Shown: positions 47,703-57,932, numbered from the stretch's first letter. The stretch is 64,000 nucleotides of DNA from Paenibacillus sp. E222 (GCF_013401555.1 NZ_CP058552.1:3906001-3970000); one strand, 5' to 3'. Program-made: numbers and translations. Notes: generated by a model from the sequence alone, not told the origin.

Positions 47703-49682
47703 ATGGTCGAGCAAATCGATATGTCGGCAGGTTCGACAGGCGGAGGACAAGGGTCTTCAGGCTACGACGCGGACGACATTCAAGTACTTGAAGGACTGGT
47801 AGCGGTACGGAAACGGCCGGGGATGTACATCGGCAGCACCAGTACTTCGGGTCTACATCATTTGGTATGGGAAATCGTGGATAACGCTGTCGACGAACAT
47901 CTCGCCAAATTCTGCTCCAAAATCGATATCACGCTGCATAAGGACGGTTCTGTTACGGTTCAGGATAACGGAAGGGGAATTCCGACAGGTATACATAAAA
48001 CAGGGATTCCTACTCCCCAGGTCGTGTTTACGATTTTGCACGCAGGCGGAAAGTTCGGTGGATCAGGATATAAAAAATCCGGCGGTTTGCACGGTGTAGG
48101 TGCGTCAGTTACAAACGCATTGTCCGAATGGCTTGAAGTCGAGATTTTCCGTGATGGCAAGATTCATCGTCAACGATTCGAGTATTGGCAAGACAAAAAA
48201 GGCGTTGAGCATGTCGGAGAACCGGTGTCTGGTCTCGAAGTATTGGGCAATACCAATCGAACGGGAACCAAAGTTACGTTTAAACCGGATATTCGGGTGT
48301 TCCAGAACGGCATTCAATTTAATTATGATACACTGGCAGAACGTCTTCAGGAGATTGCTTTTCTGAATTCGGGTCTGAGAATTGTGCTCAAGGACGAACG
48401 GTCAGGCAATCAGGATGAGTACATGTACGAAGGCGGAGCAAGCCAGTTTGTTGCTTTTCTTAACGAAAATAAAGATGTGCTGCATGATGTCATTCACTTC
48501 TATGCGGAGAAGGATGACATTGAGGTCGAAGTAGCGATTCAGTATAACGCGGGTTATACCGAAACGCTGGCGTCGTTCGTGAACTCGATTCCCACTAGGG
48601 GCGGCGGTACACATGAGACCGGATTCAGAGCCGCTTATACACGTGTGATGAATGACTACGCACGGCGTACCAGCATGATCAAAGAAAAAGATAAAAACCT
48701 CGAAGGCAATGATCTTCGTGAAGGCATGATGGCGGTCATCAGTGTCAAAATGTCGGAGGTTGAATTCGTAGGCCAAACGAAGGATCAACTCGGTAGCGCT
48801 TCCGCACGTAGCGCAGTGGATTCTGTCGTGTCCGAGAATATCCAGCGTTTTTTGGAAGAAAACCCGCAGGTTGCGCAAACGTTGATTCGCAAAGCGGTTC
48901 AGGCCTCCAGAGCCAGAGAAGCTGCACGAAAAGCTCGGGATGAGATGCGGACCGGCAAAAAACGCAGTGAAAGCTCCAACCTGAACGGCAAACTGACTCC
49001 GGCACAATCCAAGGATTTTACCCGAAATGAACTGTTTATTGTCGAAGGGGATTCCGCAGGGGGTTCAGCCAAACAGGGACGTGATTCCAAGATTCAGGCG
49101 ATACTCCCGCTTAAGGGTAAACCACTCAATCCGGAAAAAGCGAAATTGGCTGATATCCTCAAAAATGAAGAATATCGTGCCATTACATCGGCCATCGGAG
49201 CAGGTATTGGAACCGAATTTGCAGTTGAAGACAGCAATTATTCCAAAATCATAATTATGACAGATGCCGACACAGATGGCGCACATATACAGGTATTGTT
49301 GCTGACTTTCTTCTACCGGTATATGAAACCGCTCATTGATGCAGGCAAAATATATATCGCTCAGCCGCCATTATACAAACTCACACGCAAATCAGGAAAA
49401 ATGGCTAGTGTACGTTATGCCTGGACTGATGAAGAGCTGGCGAATTACATGAAAGAATTTGGAAACAATGTGGAGCTTCAACGTTATAAAGGACTTGGCG
49501 AGATGAACCCGGATCAACTGTGGGAGACAACGATGAACCCTGAAACACGCGCATTGCTCAAAGTAGAAATTGTCGATGCAGCAAAAGCGGAACGTCGTGT
49601 ATCTACACTCATGGGTGATAAGGTTGATCCGCGCAAACGCTGGATTGTAGAGAACGTCGACTTTACAGAGTACGAAGAATAG
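47703..49682 (+). CDS. parE: DNA topoisomerase IV subunit B
   Basis: ATPase subunit of topoisomerase IV, which unlinks replicated chromosomes. 659 residues. GHKL ATP site: EIVDNAVDEH, VQDNGRGIPTG and GGLHGVGASVTNAL. Transducer domain follows, then Toprim with FIVEGDSAGGSA and DADTDGAHIQVLLLTFF. IQ after the DTDGAH motif, rather than IR, and the adjacent parC separate it from GyrB. Strong AAGGGGGAG before the ATG. It forms an operon with parC twelve bases on. Confidence 0.97.
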   Translation: MVEQIDMSAGSTGGGQGSSGYDADDIQVLEGLVAVRKRPGMYIGSTSTSGLHHLVWEIVDNAVDEHLAKFCSKIDITLHKDGSVTVQDNGRGIPTGIHKTGIPTPQVVFTILHAGGKFGGSGYKKSGGLHGVGASVTNALSEWLEVEIFRDGKIHRQRFEYWQDKKGVEHVGEPVSGLEVLGNTNRTGTKVTFKPDIRVFQNGIQFNYDTLAERLQEIAFLNSGLRIVLKDERSGNQDEYMYEGGASQFVAFLNENKDVLHDVIHFYAEKDDIEVEVAIQYNAGYTETLASFVNSIPTRGGGTHETGFRAAYTRVMNDYARRTSMIKEKDKNLEGNDLREGMMAVISVKMSEVEFVGQTKDQLGSASARSAVDSVVSENIQRFLEENPQVAQTLIRKAVQASRAREAARKARDEMRTGKKRSESSNLNGKLTPAQSKDFTRNELFIVEGDSAGGSAKQGRDSKIQAILPLKGKPLNPEKAKLADILKNEEYRAITSAIGAGIGTEFAVEDSNYSKIIIMTDADTDGAHIQVLLLTFFYRYMKPLIDAGKIYIAQPPLYKLTRKSGKMASVRYAWTDEELANYMKEFGNNVELQRYKGLGEMNPDQLWETTMNPETRALLKVEIVDAAKAERRVSTLMGDKVDPRKRWIVENVDFTEYEE

Positions 49683-49694
49683 AAGGTGCTTGGA

Positions 49695-52157
49695 ATGAGT
49701 CTATCAGAACAATTTATGCCGGCCTTTCTCGAAGAGGTCGTAGGTGACCGTTTCGGTCGCTACTCCAAATACATTATTCAGGACCGGGCCATTCCCGATG
49801 TACGGGATGGATTGAAGCCGGTGCAGCGGCGTATTCTTTACGCTATGTACGATTCAGGTAATACACCGGAGAAACCATATCGGAAGTCCGCAAAAACAGT
49901 TGGGGATGTTATGGGTAACTACCATCCTCACGGGGATTCCTCCATTTATGATGGTATGGTACGGATGGCACAGCCATGGAAAATGGGGCATATGCTTGTG
50001 GACGGTCATGGAAACTGGGGATCACAGGATGATGACCCGGCAGCGGCCATGCGGTATACGGAGGCCCGTTTGTCGCCCATCGCAATGGAGATGCTTCGCG
50101 ATATCGAGAAACGGACTGTTCTGTTTAAGGATAATTTTGATAATACGGCCAAAGAACCGGTGGTATTACCATCCCGTTATCCGAATCTGCTGGTCAATGG
50201 TGTAAGTGGGATATCGTCTGGTTTTGCTACAGAGATTCCTCCACATAATTTGCGTGAAACCATTGATGCTTGTATTGCCGTAATGGAGAAGCCGTCAATT
50301 GAACTGGATGAAATCATGATGTTTATGAAGGGTCCGGATTTTCCAACAGGCGGATTAATCATGGGCGGCGACGGCATTCTGGATGCTTATCGCACAGGTA
50401 AAGGACGGATCTATCTCCGCTCCAAAACCGATATCGAGAATATGCGCGGTGGCAAACAACAAATCGTGATTACCGAGATTCCTTATCAGGTCGTAAAATC
50501 CCGTTTGGTTACGGCGATGGAGAACATCCGACTGGAGAAAAAGGTTGAAGGCATTGCCGAAGTACGGGATGAGAGTGGGCGTGAAGGCCTGCGTATCGTC
50601 GTTGAGCTGAAAAAAGAAGCAGATGCACAAGGGATTTTGGCTTATTTGCTGAAGAAAACCGATCTTCAAGTCACTTACAACTTCAACATGGTTGCGATTG
50701 TGAATAAAGCCCCACAGCAATTGGGATTGAAATCAATCCTAGAGGCTTATATTGCCCATCAGCGTGAAGTAGTAACGTTCCGTACCCGCTTTGAGCTGGA
50801 GAAGGCGGAAGACCGTGCACATGTGCTGGAAGGTCTGGTAAAAGCTCTTAACATCCTCGATGAGGTCATTGCGGCTATCAAAGCGTCGAAGAACCGTCAG
50901 GATGCTCAAAATAACCTGATGTGGATGTTTGGTTTCTCCGAACGACAGGCGGATTCCATTCTCACTTTGCAATTATACCGTTTGACCAACCTGGAGATTA
51001 CTTCTCTGGAAAAGGAACTCGGCGAACTGATGAAGAAGATCGCGCAATTACGCTCTATTTTGGATAGTGACCGCAAGCTGATCGGAGTCATCCGCAAAGA
51101 GCTGATGGAGATTCGTGAGAAATATGGAATTGATCGTCGGTCAGCCATTCAAGGCGAAGTAGAAGAACTCAAGGTTAATCTGGAAGTGCTGGTGAACGCC
51201 GAAGATGTATTTGTCACCTTGTCCAAAGAGGGATACATCAAGCGTACAGGCATGCAATCATTCACACGATCCGGCGGGGAACGTAACGCAAGTGGTGTGA
51301 AGGAAGGCGATTATATCGCCCAGGTCCTTGAAGTTAACACGCTGGAGAACCTGCTGGTATTTACGCAGAAAGGCCAGTATTTCCTGTTGCCTGTACATCA
51401 GGTACCGGAATTCAAGTGGAAAGATCCGGGGACGGCAATCGTCAACGTTATTCCTCTGGCAAAAGACGATCGAATCTCAAGTGTGCTTGCTGTTAAATCC
51501 TTCGAAGAGCCGGATCACAGTCTGGTCTTTGTCACCCGCAAAGGGCAGGTTAAACGTACCGAGCTGAAGGAATACGTCACCAAGCGTTCCGGCGCAGTAG
51601 CCGCATGCAAAGTTGGCAAGGATGATGAGGTATTATCCGTTCATCTAAGCACAGGTGGCAAAGATATTATGCTGATCACCAAAGAAGCCATGGCTATCCG
51701 TTTCCGTGAGGATGAAGTAAATCCGATGGGGCGTGTGTCTGGAGGCGTACGTGGTATTCAGTTAAAAGAAACGGATGAAGTTGTATCTGTTCTGTGGGTG
51801 GAAGGCGATGAAGGCGAGGTTGCTATATTGTCTGACTTGGGTTATGGCAAACGCTCGTTACTGCTGGATTATGCTCTGCAGAGCCGTGGCGGCAAGGGAC
51901 TGGCAACATTTGAATTCAAGGAAGGCAAACGGGTGAAACCGAACGGTAGCCGAATTGCCGGAGCATTCTATTGTCGGGAACAACGAAATGTAACGGTGAT
52001 GACCAAGGAAGGTCAATCACATCACATTTCTTCCGAAGCTGTACCTATTACTGAACGGAAACATATTGGTAAATTGCTTGTGCATGTGGACAAACAGGAT
52101 GAAATTGTGGAGCTTATGATGGATCTCACAGAGAATCAGGCAGCTTCTTCGTCCTAA
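49695..52157 (+). CDS. parC: DNA topoisomerase IV subunit A
   Basis: Breakage-reunion subunit, about 820 residues. The catalytic tyrosine is in [11 protein letters not shown]. The quinolone-resistance region reads [19 protein letters not shown], with the usual serine in place and Asp at the acidic position four residues on. N-terminal [15 protein letters not shown], coiled coil about 370-500, and a C-terminal beta-pinwheel (about 500-810). Start ATG 49695 has AGAAGG eight bases upstream; GTG 49686 overlaps that site. Ends the operon. Confidence 0.97.
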   Translation: MSLSEQFMPAFLEEVVGDRFGRYSKYIIQDRAIPDVRDGLKPVQRRILYAMYDSGNTPEKPYRKSAKTVGDVMGNYHPHGDSSIYDGMVRMAQPWKMGHMLVDGHGNWGSQDDDPAAAMRYTEARLSPIAMEMLRDIEKRTVLFKDNFDNTAKEPVVLPSRYPNLLVNGVSGISSGFATEIPPHNLRETIDACIAVMEKPSIELDEIMMFMKGPDFPTGGLIMGGDGILDAYRTGKGRIYLRSKTDIENMRGGKQQIVITEIPYQVVKSRLVTAMENIRLEKKVEGIAEVRDESGREGLRIVVELKKEADAQGILAYLLKKTDLQVTYNFNMVAIVNKAPQQLGLKSILEAYIAHQREVVTFRTRFELEKAEDRAHVLEGLVKALNILDEVIAAIKASKNRQDAQNNLMWMFGFSERQADSILTLQLYRLTNLEITSLEKELGELMKKIAQLRSILDSDRKLIGVIRKELMEIREKYGIDRRSAIQGEVEELKVNLEVLVNAEDVFVTLSKEGYIKRTGMQSFTRSGGERNASGVKEGDYIAQVLEVNTLENLLVFTQKGQYFLLPVHQVPEFKWKDPGTAIVNVIPLAKDDRISSVLAVKSFEEPDHSLVFVTRKGQVKRTELKEYVTKRSGAVAACKVGKDDEVLSVHLSTGGKDIMLITKEAMAIRFREDEVNPMGRVSGGVRGIQLKETDEVVSVLWVEGDEGEVAILSDLGYGKRSLLLDYALQSRGGKGLATFEFKEGKRVKPNGSRIAGAFYCREQRNVTVMTKEGQSHHISSEAVPITERKHIGKLLVHVDKQDEIVELMMDLTENQAASSS

Positions 52158-52183
52158 TAAGGATTCAATAATGACTTAATAAT

Positions 52184-52232
52184 GACTCTTTGCAGATCAG
52201 GGAAACCTGTCATGTGAAGAGTCTTATTTTGT
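52184..52232 (+). terminator. Probable terminator after parEC
   Basis: GACTCTT and AAGAGTC arms with a long inner region (AGGGAAACCT) and a moderate T-rich tail. Confidence 0.55.
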
Positions 52233-52397
52233 TGTTCCGACGCGGATTACAAGAGGACCTCCATGCGAAGATTAACAACCTTCGTCGATTACGGTCGATC
52301 GCTGGGAAATTGAAAAAAGGCAGCAGGAATGCGGCTTTGAAGGGCGAAAACTTAAGCAGGTGAAGTGATAACCGGTTGCAGAGAGGAGCGATTCAAG

Positions 52398-52835
52398 ATG
52401 TATAATTCCGATTTTGCCAAGTGCTGGTCAAGGCTGACTAAGGACTACAAGCTGCATATGGATCATGAGCTGGCACCCTCGTTAACAGAGGCACAGCTGG
52501 CCGTACTGGAGGTTCTTGAGGATCATGAGAAGATGAAACCTTCCGATCTGATTCCTTTTCTGGCTACAACACCCGCAGCAGTAACGATGTTGTTGGATCG
52601 TATGGAGAAAAACGGACTGATTCGCCGGGACCGGGATGATCAGGATCGACGAATTGTATGGATATCCCTATCAGATAAGGGACGCATGGAGACCGAACGG
52701 GGAATCACGATTCGTAATGAATTTATGAATTCCGTTCTCAGCAATATTTCAATGCATAACCAGCAGTTGCTGGTTTATCTACTAGGCAAAATGACCACAC
52801 CAAAAACAAAAGAGCATGCCTTGTCCACATCTTAA
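52398..52835 (+). CDS. MarR-family regulator
   Basis: About 145 residues. Winged helix: LTEAQLAVLEVLEDHEKMKPSDLIPFLATTPAAVTMLLDRMEKNGLIRRDRDDQDRRIVWISLSDKG. The DRDDQDRR wing is typical of MarR. ATG 52398 follows GAGAGGAGCG by about ten bases; the upstream in-frame ATG has no site. It stands alone with a terminator after it, and I see no obvious palindromic operator upstream. Target unknown. Confidence 0.9.
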   Translation: MYNSDFAKCWSRLTKDYKLHMDHELAPSLTEAQLAVLEVLEDHEKMKPSDLIPFLATTPAAVTMLLDRMEKNGLIRRDRDDQDRRIVWISLSDKGRMETERGITIRNEFMNSVLSNISMHNQQLLVYLLGKMTTPKTKEHALSTS

Positions 52836-52859
52836 TTACGATGGACGGATGAACAATAG

Positions 52860-52909
52860 TAACCATGGAACTCTTGCTTAACATGCAGGAGGGCTGTGGT
52901 TATTTTTTT
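52860..52909 (+). terminator. Terminator after the first MarR gene
   Basis: TAACCA...CTTGC and GCAGG...TGGTTA imperfect stem, followed by seven T. Confidence 0.65.
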
Positions 52910-52984
52910 ATTGATGCGTACTTTAAAGAGTTTTGCCTGTTTTGGATGGATAAGAATAAAATCTAAAATTTTATATGTAAAGAG

Positions 52985-53012
52985 TTGACTATGTAAATAT
53001 TTTTGCTATAAT
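52985..53012 (+). promoter_or_regulatory. Sigma-A promoter of the MarR-MFS operon
   Basis: TTGACT (52985-52990), 16-base spacer, TATAAT (53007-53012), 66 bases before the second MarR gene. Confidence 0.85.
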
Positions 53013-53029
53013 AAGTAATTGTTCCCCTG

Positions 53030-53049
53030 ATATTTCGTGTACGAAATAT
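53030..53049. promoter_or_regulatory. Palindromic operator, probably for MarR autoregulation
   Basis: ATATTTCGT and ACGAAATAT arms with a GT spacer form a 20-base palindrome, 18 bases past the -10 box and 29 bases before the MarR start. Its place and size suit a MarR dimer blocking elongation or initiation. Confidence 0.75.
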
Positions 53050-53077
53050 TATATTCCATAAGTAAAAGGGTGAATTA

Positions 53078-53524
53078 ATGTCTGACACATACGAAGTATT
53101 CTACATTATTAATTCGTTTCGGCAGGTCAATCAAATGCTCTTCCGGGTATTCTGGAATGAAAACAAGGAAATTGAGCTCACTTCAATTCAATTCATGGTG
53201 TTATCCATTCTGAGAGAGCGCCCTTCAATTGGTATCAATGAAGTGGCTGACCTCTGTCATATGGGCAGCAGCTCCATGAGCGCTGTGGTGGAGCGCCTGG
53301 TCAAGGGTGAGTACATTGTGCGAACACGTTCCGACTCGGACCGCCGATCCGTAAAGCTTCAGATTACGGATAAAGGGGAAAAGGCCCAGCAGGAAACACA
53401 CCGTTTGTGGATGGAGCGGGTGTCACCGATTCTGGATATCCCGAAGGAAGACCTTGAGCACCTGCTAAGAATTCATAATCAAATGATGGAAAAGCTAGAA
53501 GGAAGAGAGATGAACAACCAATGA
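53078..53524 (+). CDS. MarR-family repressor of the adjacent MFS exporter
   Basis: 148 residues. Winged helix: IQFMVLSILRERPSIGINEVADLCHMGSSSMSAVVERLVKGEYIVRTRSDSDRRSVKLQITDKG. It overlaps the exporter gene by four bases (ATGA), a common arrangement in which the repressor senses a compound the pump removes. The palindrome at 53030 is the likely binding site. The ligand is unknown. Confidence 0.92.
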   Translation: MSDTYEVFYIINSFRQVNQMLFRVFWNENKEIELTSIQFMVLSILRERPSIGINEVADLCHMGSSSMSAVVERLVKGEYIVRTRSDSDRRSVKLQITDKGEKAQQETHRLWMERVSPILDIPKEDLEHLLRIHNQMMEKLEGREMNNQ

Positions 53525-55032
53525 GTACTACTGCAGCAGCAGCGCCATCCTCTGCGATGGACAACATTAAGAAAGGCCCGATTGTGGCCGCATTGTTAAT
53601 CGGTGCATTCGTCGCCTTCCTGAACCAAACTTTGATGAACGTAGCTCTTCCTAAAATTATGGAGGACCTCGGCATCGGAGCGAATAAAGCCCAATGGCTA
53701 ACTACGGGTTATATGCTCGTCAATGGTGTGTTGATTCCGGTTACGGCGTATCTGATCGCCAAATTCTCAACACGTCAAATTTTCATTACGGCCATGACGC
53801 TCTTTACATTAGGGACCTTGGTCTGTGGTCTAAGTCCGAACTTTGGTATTCTGATGGTCGGTCGTGTTATTCAAGCGGCAGGGGCAGGTATCCTGATGCC
53901 TCTGATGACGGTTGTATTCTTGACCATCTTCCCGATTGAGAAGCGTGGTCAGGCTATGGGTACGATGGGGATCGCGATGATTCTCGCTCCTGCCATTGGA
54001 CCGACACTGTCAGGTTATGTGGTTGAGCATTATTCCTGGAGACTGTTGTTCTATATCATTTTGCCATTCTCCGTGATTGCAACTGCAATCGGTATTGCGT
54101 TTGTCAAAAATGTAACACGTCAATCCAAACCTAAATTGGACTATCCAGGTGTTATTTTATCCACACTCGGTTTTGGTAGCTTGTTGTACGGCTTCAGTGA
54201 TGCGGGTACAGACGGATGGGGCAGTGCAATTGTAATTGCATGTCTGGTCGTAGGGGCCATTTCCCTGATCCTGTTCGTTATTAGACAGATGACAACCGAT
54301 CATCCGCTGTTGGAGTTCCGTATTTTCAAATACAACATGTATACATTAACAACGATCATTAACATGCTTGTTACGATGGCGATGTTCGCTGGTATGATTT
54401 TGCTTCCGATTTTCTTGCAAAATATTCGTGGATTCTCACCGATTGAATCTGGTTTGCTGATGATGCCGGGCGCCATCCTGATGGGGATTATGTCTCCAAT
54501 CACAGGTCGCATCTTCGATAAAGTCGGAGCACGCTGGTTGTCCGTTGCCGGCCTTGCCATTACCGCTGTCACAACTTGGGGGCTCAGCCGACTGTCGATT
54601 GACACTACTTATGGTTACATGATGTTTATCTACACAGCTCGTATGTTCGGTATGTCGATGTTGATGATGCCAATTCAAACAGCGGGTCTGAATCAGCTTC
54701 CACAGCGCCTGAATGCACATGGTACAGCGATGTCCAACACATTGCGTACAGTTGCGGGTGCAATTGGTACAGCGATTCTTGTTACGATTATGAGCAGCAA
54801 GCTGAAATCCCATCTGGCTGATACTTTGGCAACTGGTCAAATCTCTCCAGATGATAAGGCTGCGATGCTTCGTGCTACTGCAGATGCAACAATTTACGGC
54901 GTAAACTATGCGTTTGTTGTAGCGACAGCGATGACTGTAGTTGCACTGCTGCTGGCGTTCTTTATCCGTAAAACAAAACCGGCTACTGAACCTGTAACCA
55001 CTGAGCAACAAAAAGTGAATGCAACAGCTTAA
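53521..55032 (+). CDS. MFS multidrug exporter, DHA2 (EmrB/QacA) family
   Basis: 503 residues with about 14 membrane helices. DHA2 features: helix 1 AFLNQTLMNVALPKIMEDL, motif A-like region near TRQIFI, motif C in helix 5 (GIAMILAPAIGPTLSGYVVEH), and a second half with GRIFDKVGARWL. Proton-driven export of drugs or cationic compounds is usual for the family. It is co-translated with the MarR gene before it. The C-terminal tail (TKPATEPVTTEQQK) is hydrophilic. A terminator follows. Confidence 0.94.
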   Translation: MSTTAAAAPSSAMDNIKKGPIVAALLIGAFVAFLNQTLMNVALPKIMEDLGIGANKAQWLTTGYMLVNGVLIPVTAYLIAKFSTRQIFITAMTLFTLGTLVCGLSPNFGILMVGRVIQAAGAGILMPLMTVVFLTIFPIEKRGQAMGTMGIAMILAPAIGPTLSGYVVEHYSWRLLFYIILPFSVIATAIGIAFVKNVTRQSKPKLDYPGVILSTLGFGSLLYGFSDAGTDGWGSAIVIACLVVGAISLILFVIRQMTTDHPLLEFRIFKYNMYTLTTIINMLVTMAMFAGMILLPIFLQNIRGFSPIESGLLMMPGAILMGIMSPITGRIFDKVGARWLSVAGLAITAVTTWGLSRLSIDTTYGYMMFIYTARMFGMSMLMMPIQTAGLNQLPQRLNAHGTAMSNTLRTVAGAIGTAILVTIMSSKLKSHLADTLATGQISPDDKAAMLRATADATIYGVNYAFVVATAMTVVALLLAFFIRKTKPATEPVTTEQQKVNATA

Positions 55033-55083
55033 ATCAAACTCGATTACTGTTATTATTCATGTAATAAAGGTCTTATATATACA

Positions 55084-55126
55084 AAAGAGAGTTCAGGCAG
55101 ATCACACTGCTTGAACTCTCTTTTTG
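55084..55126. terminator. Bidirectional terminator after the MFS gene
   Basis: AGAGAGTTCAGGCAG and CTGCTTGAACTCTCT arms, T-run on the + strand and a shorter one for the opposing gene. Confidence 0.88.
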
Positions 55127-55144
55127 TTATGCCTTGTTTGGACT

Positions 55145-55495
55145 TTATTCTTCATCGGTCGATACATCAAGATCAAGTAGGAAGGCAGGACCAGGATCAT
55201 GACCAAAGAGTCGGAGGTTGATGCTTCCATCCATCTGAAATTCAACGCCCTCGCTAATGAGCTCCGACTCCTGCATCAAACGGGAATGCTCGTCGGGAAT
55301 GGCTATCAGCCCTTTGGCGTTGACGACGCGGTGCCAGGGAAGGCGCTCCTTCCGGCTCATGGAGTGCAGAATGCGTACAACCTGTCTGGCAGCTCTTGGG
55401 CTGCCTGCATGAGCGGCGATCTGTCCATACGTCATGACTTTTCCTTCAGGGATTGCTGCGATGATAGCGACGACCTGTTTCGTAAACGGTGTCAT
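55145..55495 (-). CDS. Alkyltransferase-like (ATL) DNA-binding protein
   Basis: About 116 residues, related to the C-terminal DNA-binding domain of O6-alkylguanine-DNA alkyltransferase: VVAIIAAIPEGKVMTYGQIAAHAGSPRAARQVV holds the helix-turn-helix with the arginine finger. The alkyl-acceptor motif PCHR is replaced by PWHRVV, so the protein cannot accept the alkyl group. Such ATL proteins bind alkylated bases and hand them to nucleotide excision repair. Start MTPFTKQVV (55495) has an AAGGAA site; the open frame extends upstream without homology. Confidence 0.88.
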   Translation of the reverse strand: MTPFTKQVVAIIAAIPEGKVMTYGQIAAHAGSPRAARQVVRILHSMSRKERLPWHRVVNAKGLIAIPDEHSRLMQESELISEGVEFQMDGSINLRLFGHDPGPAFLLDLDVSTDEE

Positions 55496-55614
55496 AAGAG
55501 TGGCTCTTCCTTTCCATTGGAGTAAAAAACCGTGCCATTCAGATAGGAATCTGGATGACACGGTTGACGGTCGGATTGATCTGATCTTGTGAATGATTAT
55601 TAAAAATAGATCGA

Positions 55615-56346
55615 TTAATGTTCCGCTTTAAATGATTTATCATACACAGCCGCCGGCCACTCTGCCCATGGGAATTCACGGGGAGGCAGGGATTGCAGCA
55701 CAATTTCTTCCTTCGTTACCGGGTGGGGAAAAGCAGCGATCGCAGACCAGAGCGCAATTTGTTGTCCGGGCTTATTCACACCTGCACCATACTTTTGATC
55801 TCCGAACAGCGGACAGCCCATTTCTTTCATTTGGACCCGGATCTGATGTGATCTGCCTGTGTGCAGCTCGATGTGAACCAGACTGTAACGGTCCGTTTCG
55901 CCGATGACCCGATAATCCAGAACAGCATCTTTACCACCAGTTGTACCCTTAGGCACAACAGTAACGGTATTGGTACGCGCATCTTTCAGCAGCGTGTGCT
56001 TTAACGTCCCGTGTTGTGCAGGCAGCTTGCCATGTACAACAGCCGCATATATTTTGCGGAAATGACGTCCCCGAACCGTCTCGGATAATCTTGAAGCAGC
56101 CTTCGATGTTTTGGCAAAAATCATTGCACCACCAACGGGGCGGTCGAGTCGATGTACTAATCCAAGATAAACGTTACCAGGTTTGTTATATCGCTCTTTC
56201 AAATCCTGCTTCAGCAGTGTAAGCAGATCCGGATCACCCGATGCATCTTCCTGGGTAGGCACATTGACTGGTTTCGTAATGCCTAACAAATGATTGTCCT
56301 CAAACAGAATCGGAATATTTCCCGTTGTTTGCGAATGTTCGGACAT
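55615..56346 (-). CDS. RluA-family pseudouridine synthase
   Basis: About 243 residues. The catalytic aspartate is in GLVHRLDRPVGGAMIF. Other blocks are ILFEDNHLLGITKPVNVPTQ, RKIYAAVVHG, HTGRSHQIRVQMKEMGCPLFGD and a C-terminal WAEWP. It modifies uridines in RNA, but which RNA cannot be told. It lacks an S4 domain, as in the shorter RluA-like enzymes. The start overlaps the stop of the upstream methyltransferase gene (TGATG); ATG 56349 is an alternative. Both neighbours act on RNA. Confidence 0.92.
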   Translation of the reverse strand: MSEHSQTTGNIPILFEDNHLLGITKPVNVPTQEDASGDPDLLTLLKQDLKERYNKPGNVYLGLVHRLDRPVGGAMIFAKTSKAASRLSETVRGRHFRKIYAAVVHGKLPAQHGTLKHTLLKDARTNTVTVVPKGTTGGKDAVLDYRVIGETDRYSLVHIELHTGRSHQIRVQMKEMGCPLFGDQKYGAGVNKPGQQIALWSAIAAFPHPVTKEEIVLQSLPPREFPWAEWPAAVYDKSFKAEH

Positions 56347-56348
56347 CA

Positions 56349-57212
56349 TCAGGACTCCCAGCGGCCCAAGATGCCGCATGGCAGATCCAGACCACTACGG
56401 GTAATGGGAAGACCGATTTCACCTGCTGTAATTTGACCGCCGTATTGAGCAGACATCGTCATTGTCAGCATGTTGCGCAGAACAGTAGACGAAATACCGG
56501 TTGTATAGGAATTGACCAGCATGAATAATGGGTTATCGGACAAAATTTCCATACACGATTTCAGGAAAGGGTAGAGGTTCTCTTCCAGCTTCCATGTCTC
56601 TCCGTTAGGGCCGCGGCCATAGGAAGGCGGGTCCATAATAATCGCGTCATACCGATTGCCGCGACGTTGTTCGCGTTGTACGAATTTGAATACATCGTCT
56701 GTAATGAAACGAACAGGACGATCCGCGAGACCGGATAATTGAACATTCTCTTTAGCCCACTGTACCATGCCTTTAGCGGCATCCACGTGCACAACGGAAG
56801 CTCCGGCATAAGCAGCAGCAACAGTTGCACCACCTGTATACGCAAACAGGTTCAATACAGAGATGGGACGGCCTGCTCCAGCAATTTTATCCATCATCCA
56901 GCTCCAGTTAGCCGCTTGTTCAGGGAACAGACCGGTATGCTTGAAGCTGGTTGGTTTAATATGAAATTTCAGGTTTTCGTATCCGATGGTCCAGCGTTCC
57001 GGGATCGGTTTTTTCATGTCCCAGCTGCCGCCGCCCGAAGAACTGCGGTGATAATGACCGTGAACCTGGCGCCATTCATTGGTTTCTTTTTCAAGGGGCC
57101 AAATGATCTGTGGATCGGGTCTGCGCAAAATTACATCGCCCCAGCGCTCCAGCTTTTCGCCGCCTCCTGTATCGATTACTTCATAGTCCTTCCAATTCTT
57201 TGCTACGTACAT
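56349..57212 (-). CDS. Class I SAM-dependent methyltransferase, RlmI/RlmK-like
   Basis: 287 residues. SAM site VLNLFAYTGGATVAAAYAGASVVHVDAAKGMVQWAKEN, and the catalytic motif IIMDPPSYGRGPNG with the DPPxY signature of rRNA cytosine-C5 or purine-N methyltransferases. The N-terminal part (1-90) with GYENLKFHIKPTSFKHTGLFPEQ matches RlmI-like enzymes without a PUA domain. It probably methylates 23S rRNA; the residue is unknown. Co-transcribed with the pseudouridine synthase. Confidence 0.88.
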   Translation of the reverse strand: MYVAKNWKDYEVIDTGGGEKLERWGDVILRRPDPQIIWPLEKETNEWRQVHGHYHRSSSGGGSWDMKKPIPERWTIGYENLKFHIKPTSFKHTGLFPEQAANWSWMMDKIAGAGRPISVLNLFAYTGGATVAAAYAGASVVHVDAAKGMVQWAKENVQLSGLADRPVRFITDDVFKFVQREQRRGNRYDAIIMDPPSYGRGPNGETWKLEENLYPFLKSCMEILSDNPLFMLVNSYTTGISSTVLRNMLTMTMSAQYGGQITAGEIGLPITRSGLDLPCGILGRWES

Positions 57213-57374
57213 AATGATTTATCCATCCTTCAAAAGTCATTTGGATACTATTGTACAACAAAAAAGGGCCTGTACGCCAGTTAGGGTGGGCACCTGAAAG
57301 GGTGAATTGCTTTTCGTGGTGTTGAATTTGGTTCATCCCCATATACTGAATTGGAATAGAAATGAAAATTTAAT

Positions 57375-57404
57375 TTGACAATGATAATCATTATCACATA
57401 TGAT
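57375..57404 (+). promoter_or_regulatory. Fur-controlled promoter of the flavodoxin operon
   Basis: TTGACA (57375-57380), 18-base spacer and TATGAT (57399-57404). A Fur box at 57377-57395 matches the 19-base consensus except for one base and covers the -35 and spacer. Iron-bound Fur should block this promoter. Confidence 0.9.
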
Positions 57405-57474
57405 TTTGATAATTTCAAATGTTACTTCTACAGGAACAGTATGACATGATCAATAAAAAGTGAGGGAAAAATAG

Positions 57475-57927
57475 ATGGCTAAATTGTTAGTGGCTTATGC
57501 AAGTATGACAGGAAATACGGAAGAGATTGCGGAACTGATCGTCGAAGGAATCAAACAAGGTGGGCATGAAGTGGATCTCAAGTCCGTAACGGATTGCAAT
57601 GCAGCTGATGTGCTTGATTATGACGGGTTTCTCATTGGCGTATACACGTGGGGAGACGGTGAACTGCCAGATGAATTCCTCGATTTTTACGAAGAGCTGG
57701 ATGAGCTTGATCTGAGTGGCAAACGGGCAGCGGTGTTCGGAAGTGGCGATACTTCTTATGAGCAGTACTGCGGGGCCGTAGATCTTGCGGCAGCGAAGCT
57801 GGTGGAGCGTGGGGCGGAGGTATCTCCAGAGATGCTGAAGATTGAATATAGTCCGATGGAGCAGGAGAAGGATACGTGCCGTGACTTTGGTAAACGTTTT
57901 GCTGCTGCCGGATTACAGGTGTCCTAA
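57475..57927 (+). CDS. fld: Flavodoxin
   Basis: FMN electron carrier that replaces ferredoxin when iron is scarce. 150 residues. The FMN phosphate loop is ASMTGNTEEIA; the isoalloxazine loops include TWGDGELPDEF and FGSGDTSYEQYCGAVD. Length is that of short-chain flavodoxins such as B. subtilis YkuN/YkuP, which are also Fur targets. GTGAGGG precedes the ATG. First gene of a likely three-gene unit. Confidence 0.95.
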   Translation: MAKLLVAYASMTGNTEEIAELIVEGIKQGGHEVDLKSVTDCNAADVLDYDGFLIGVYTWGDGELPDEFLDFYEELDELDLSGKRAAVFGSGDTSYEQYCGAVDLAAAKLVERGAEVSPEMLKIEYSPMEQEKDTCRDFGKRFAAAGLQVS

Positions 57928-57932
57928 AAATC

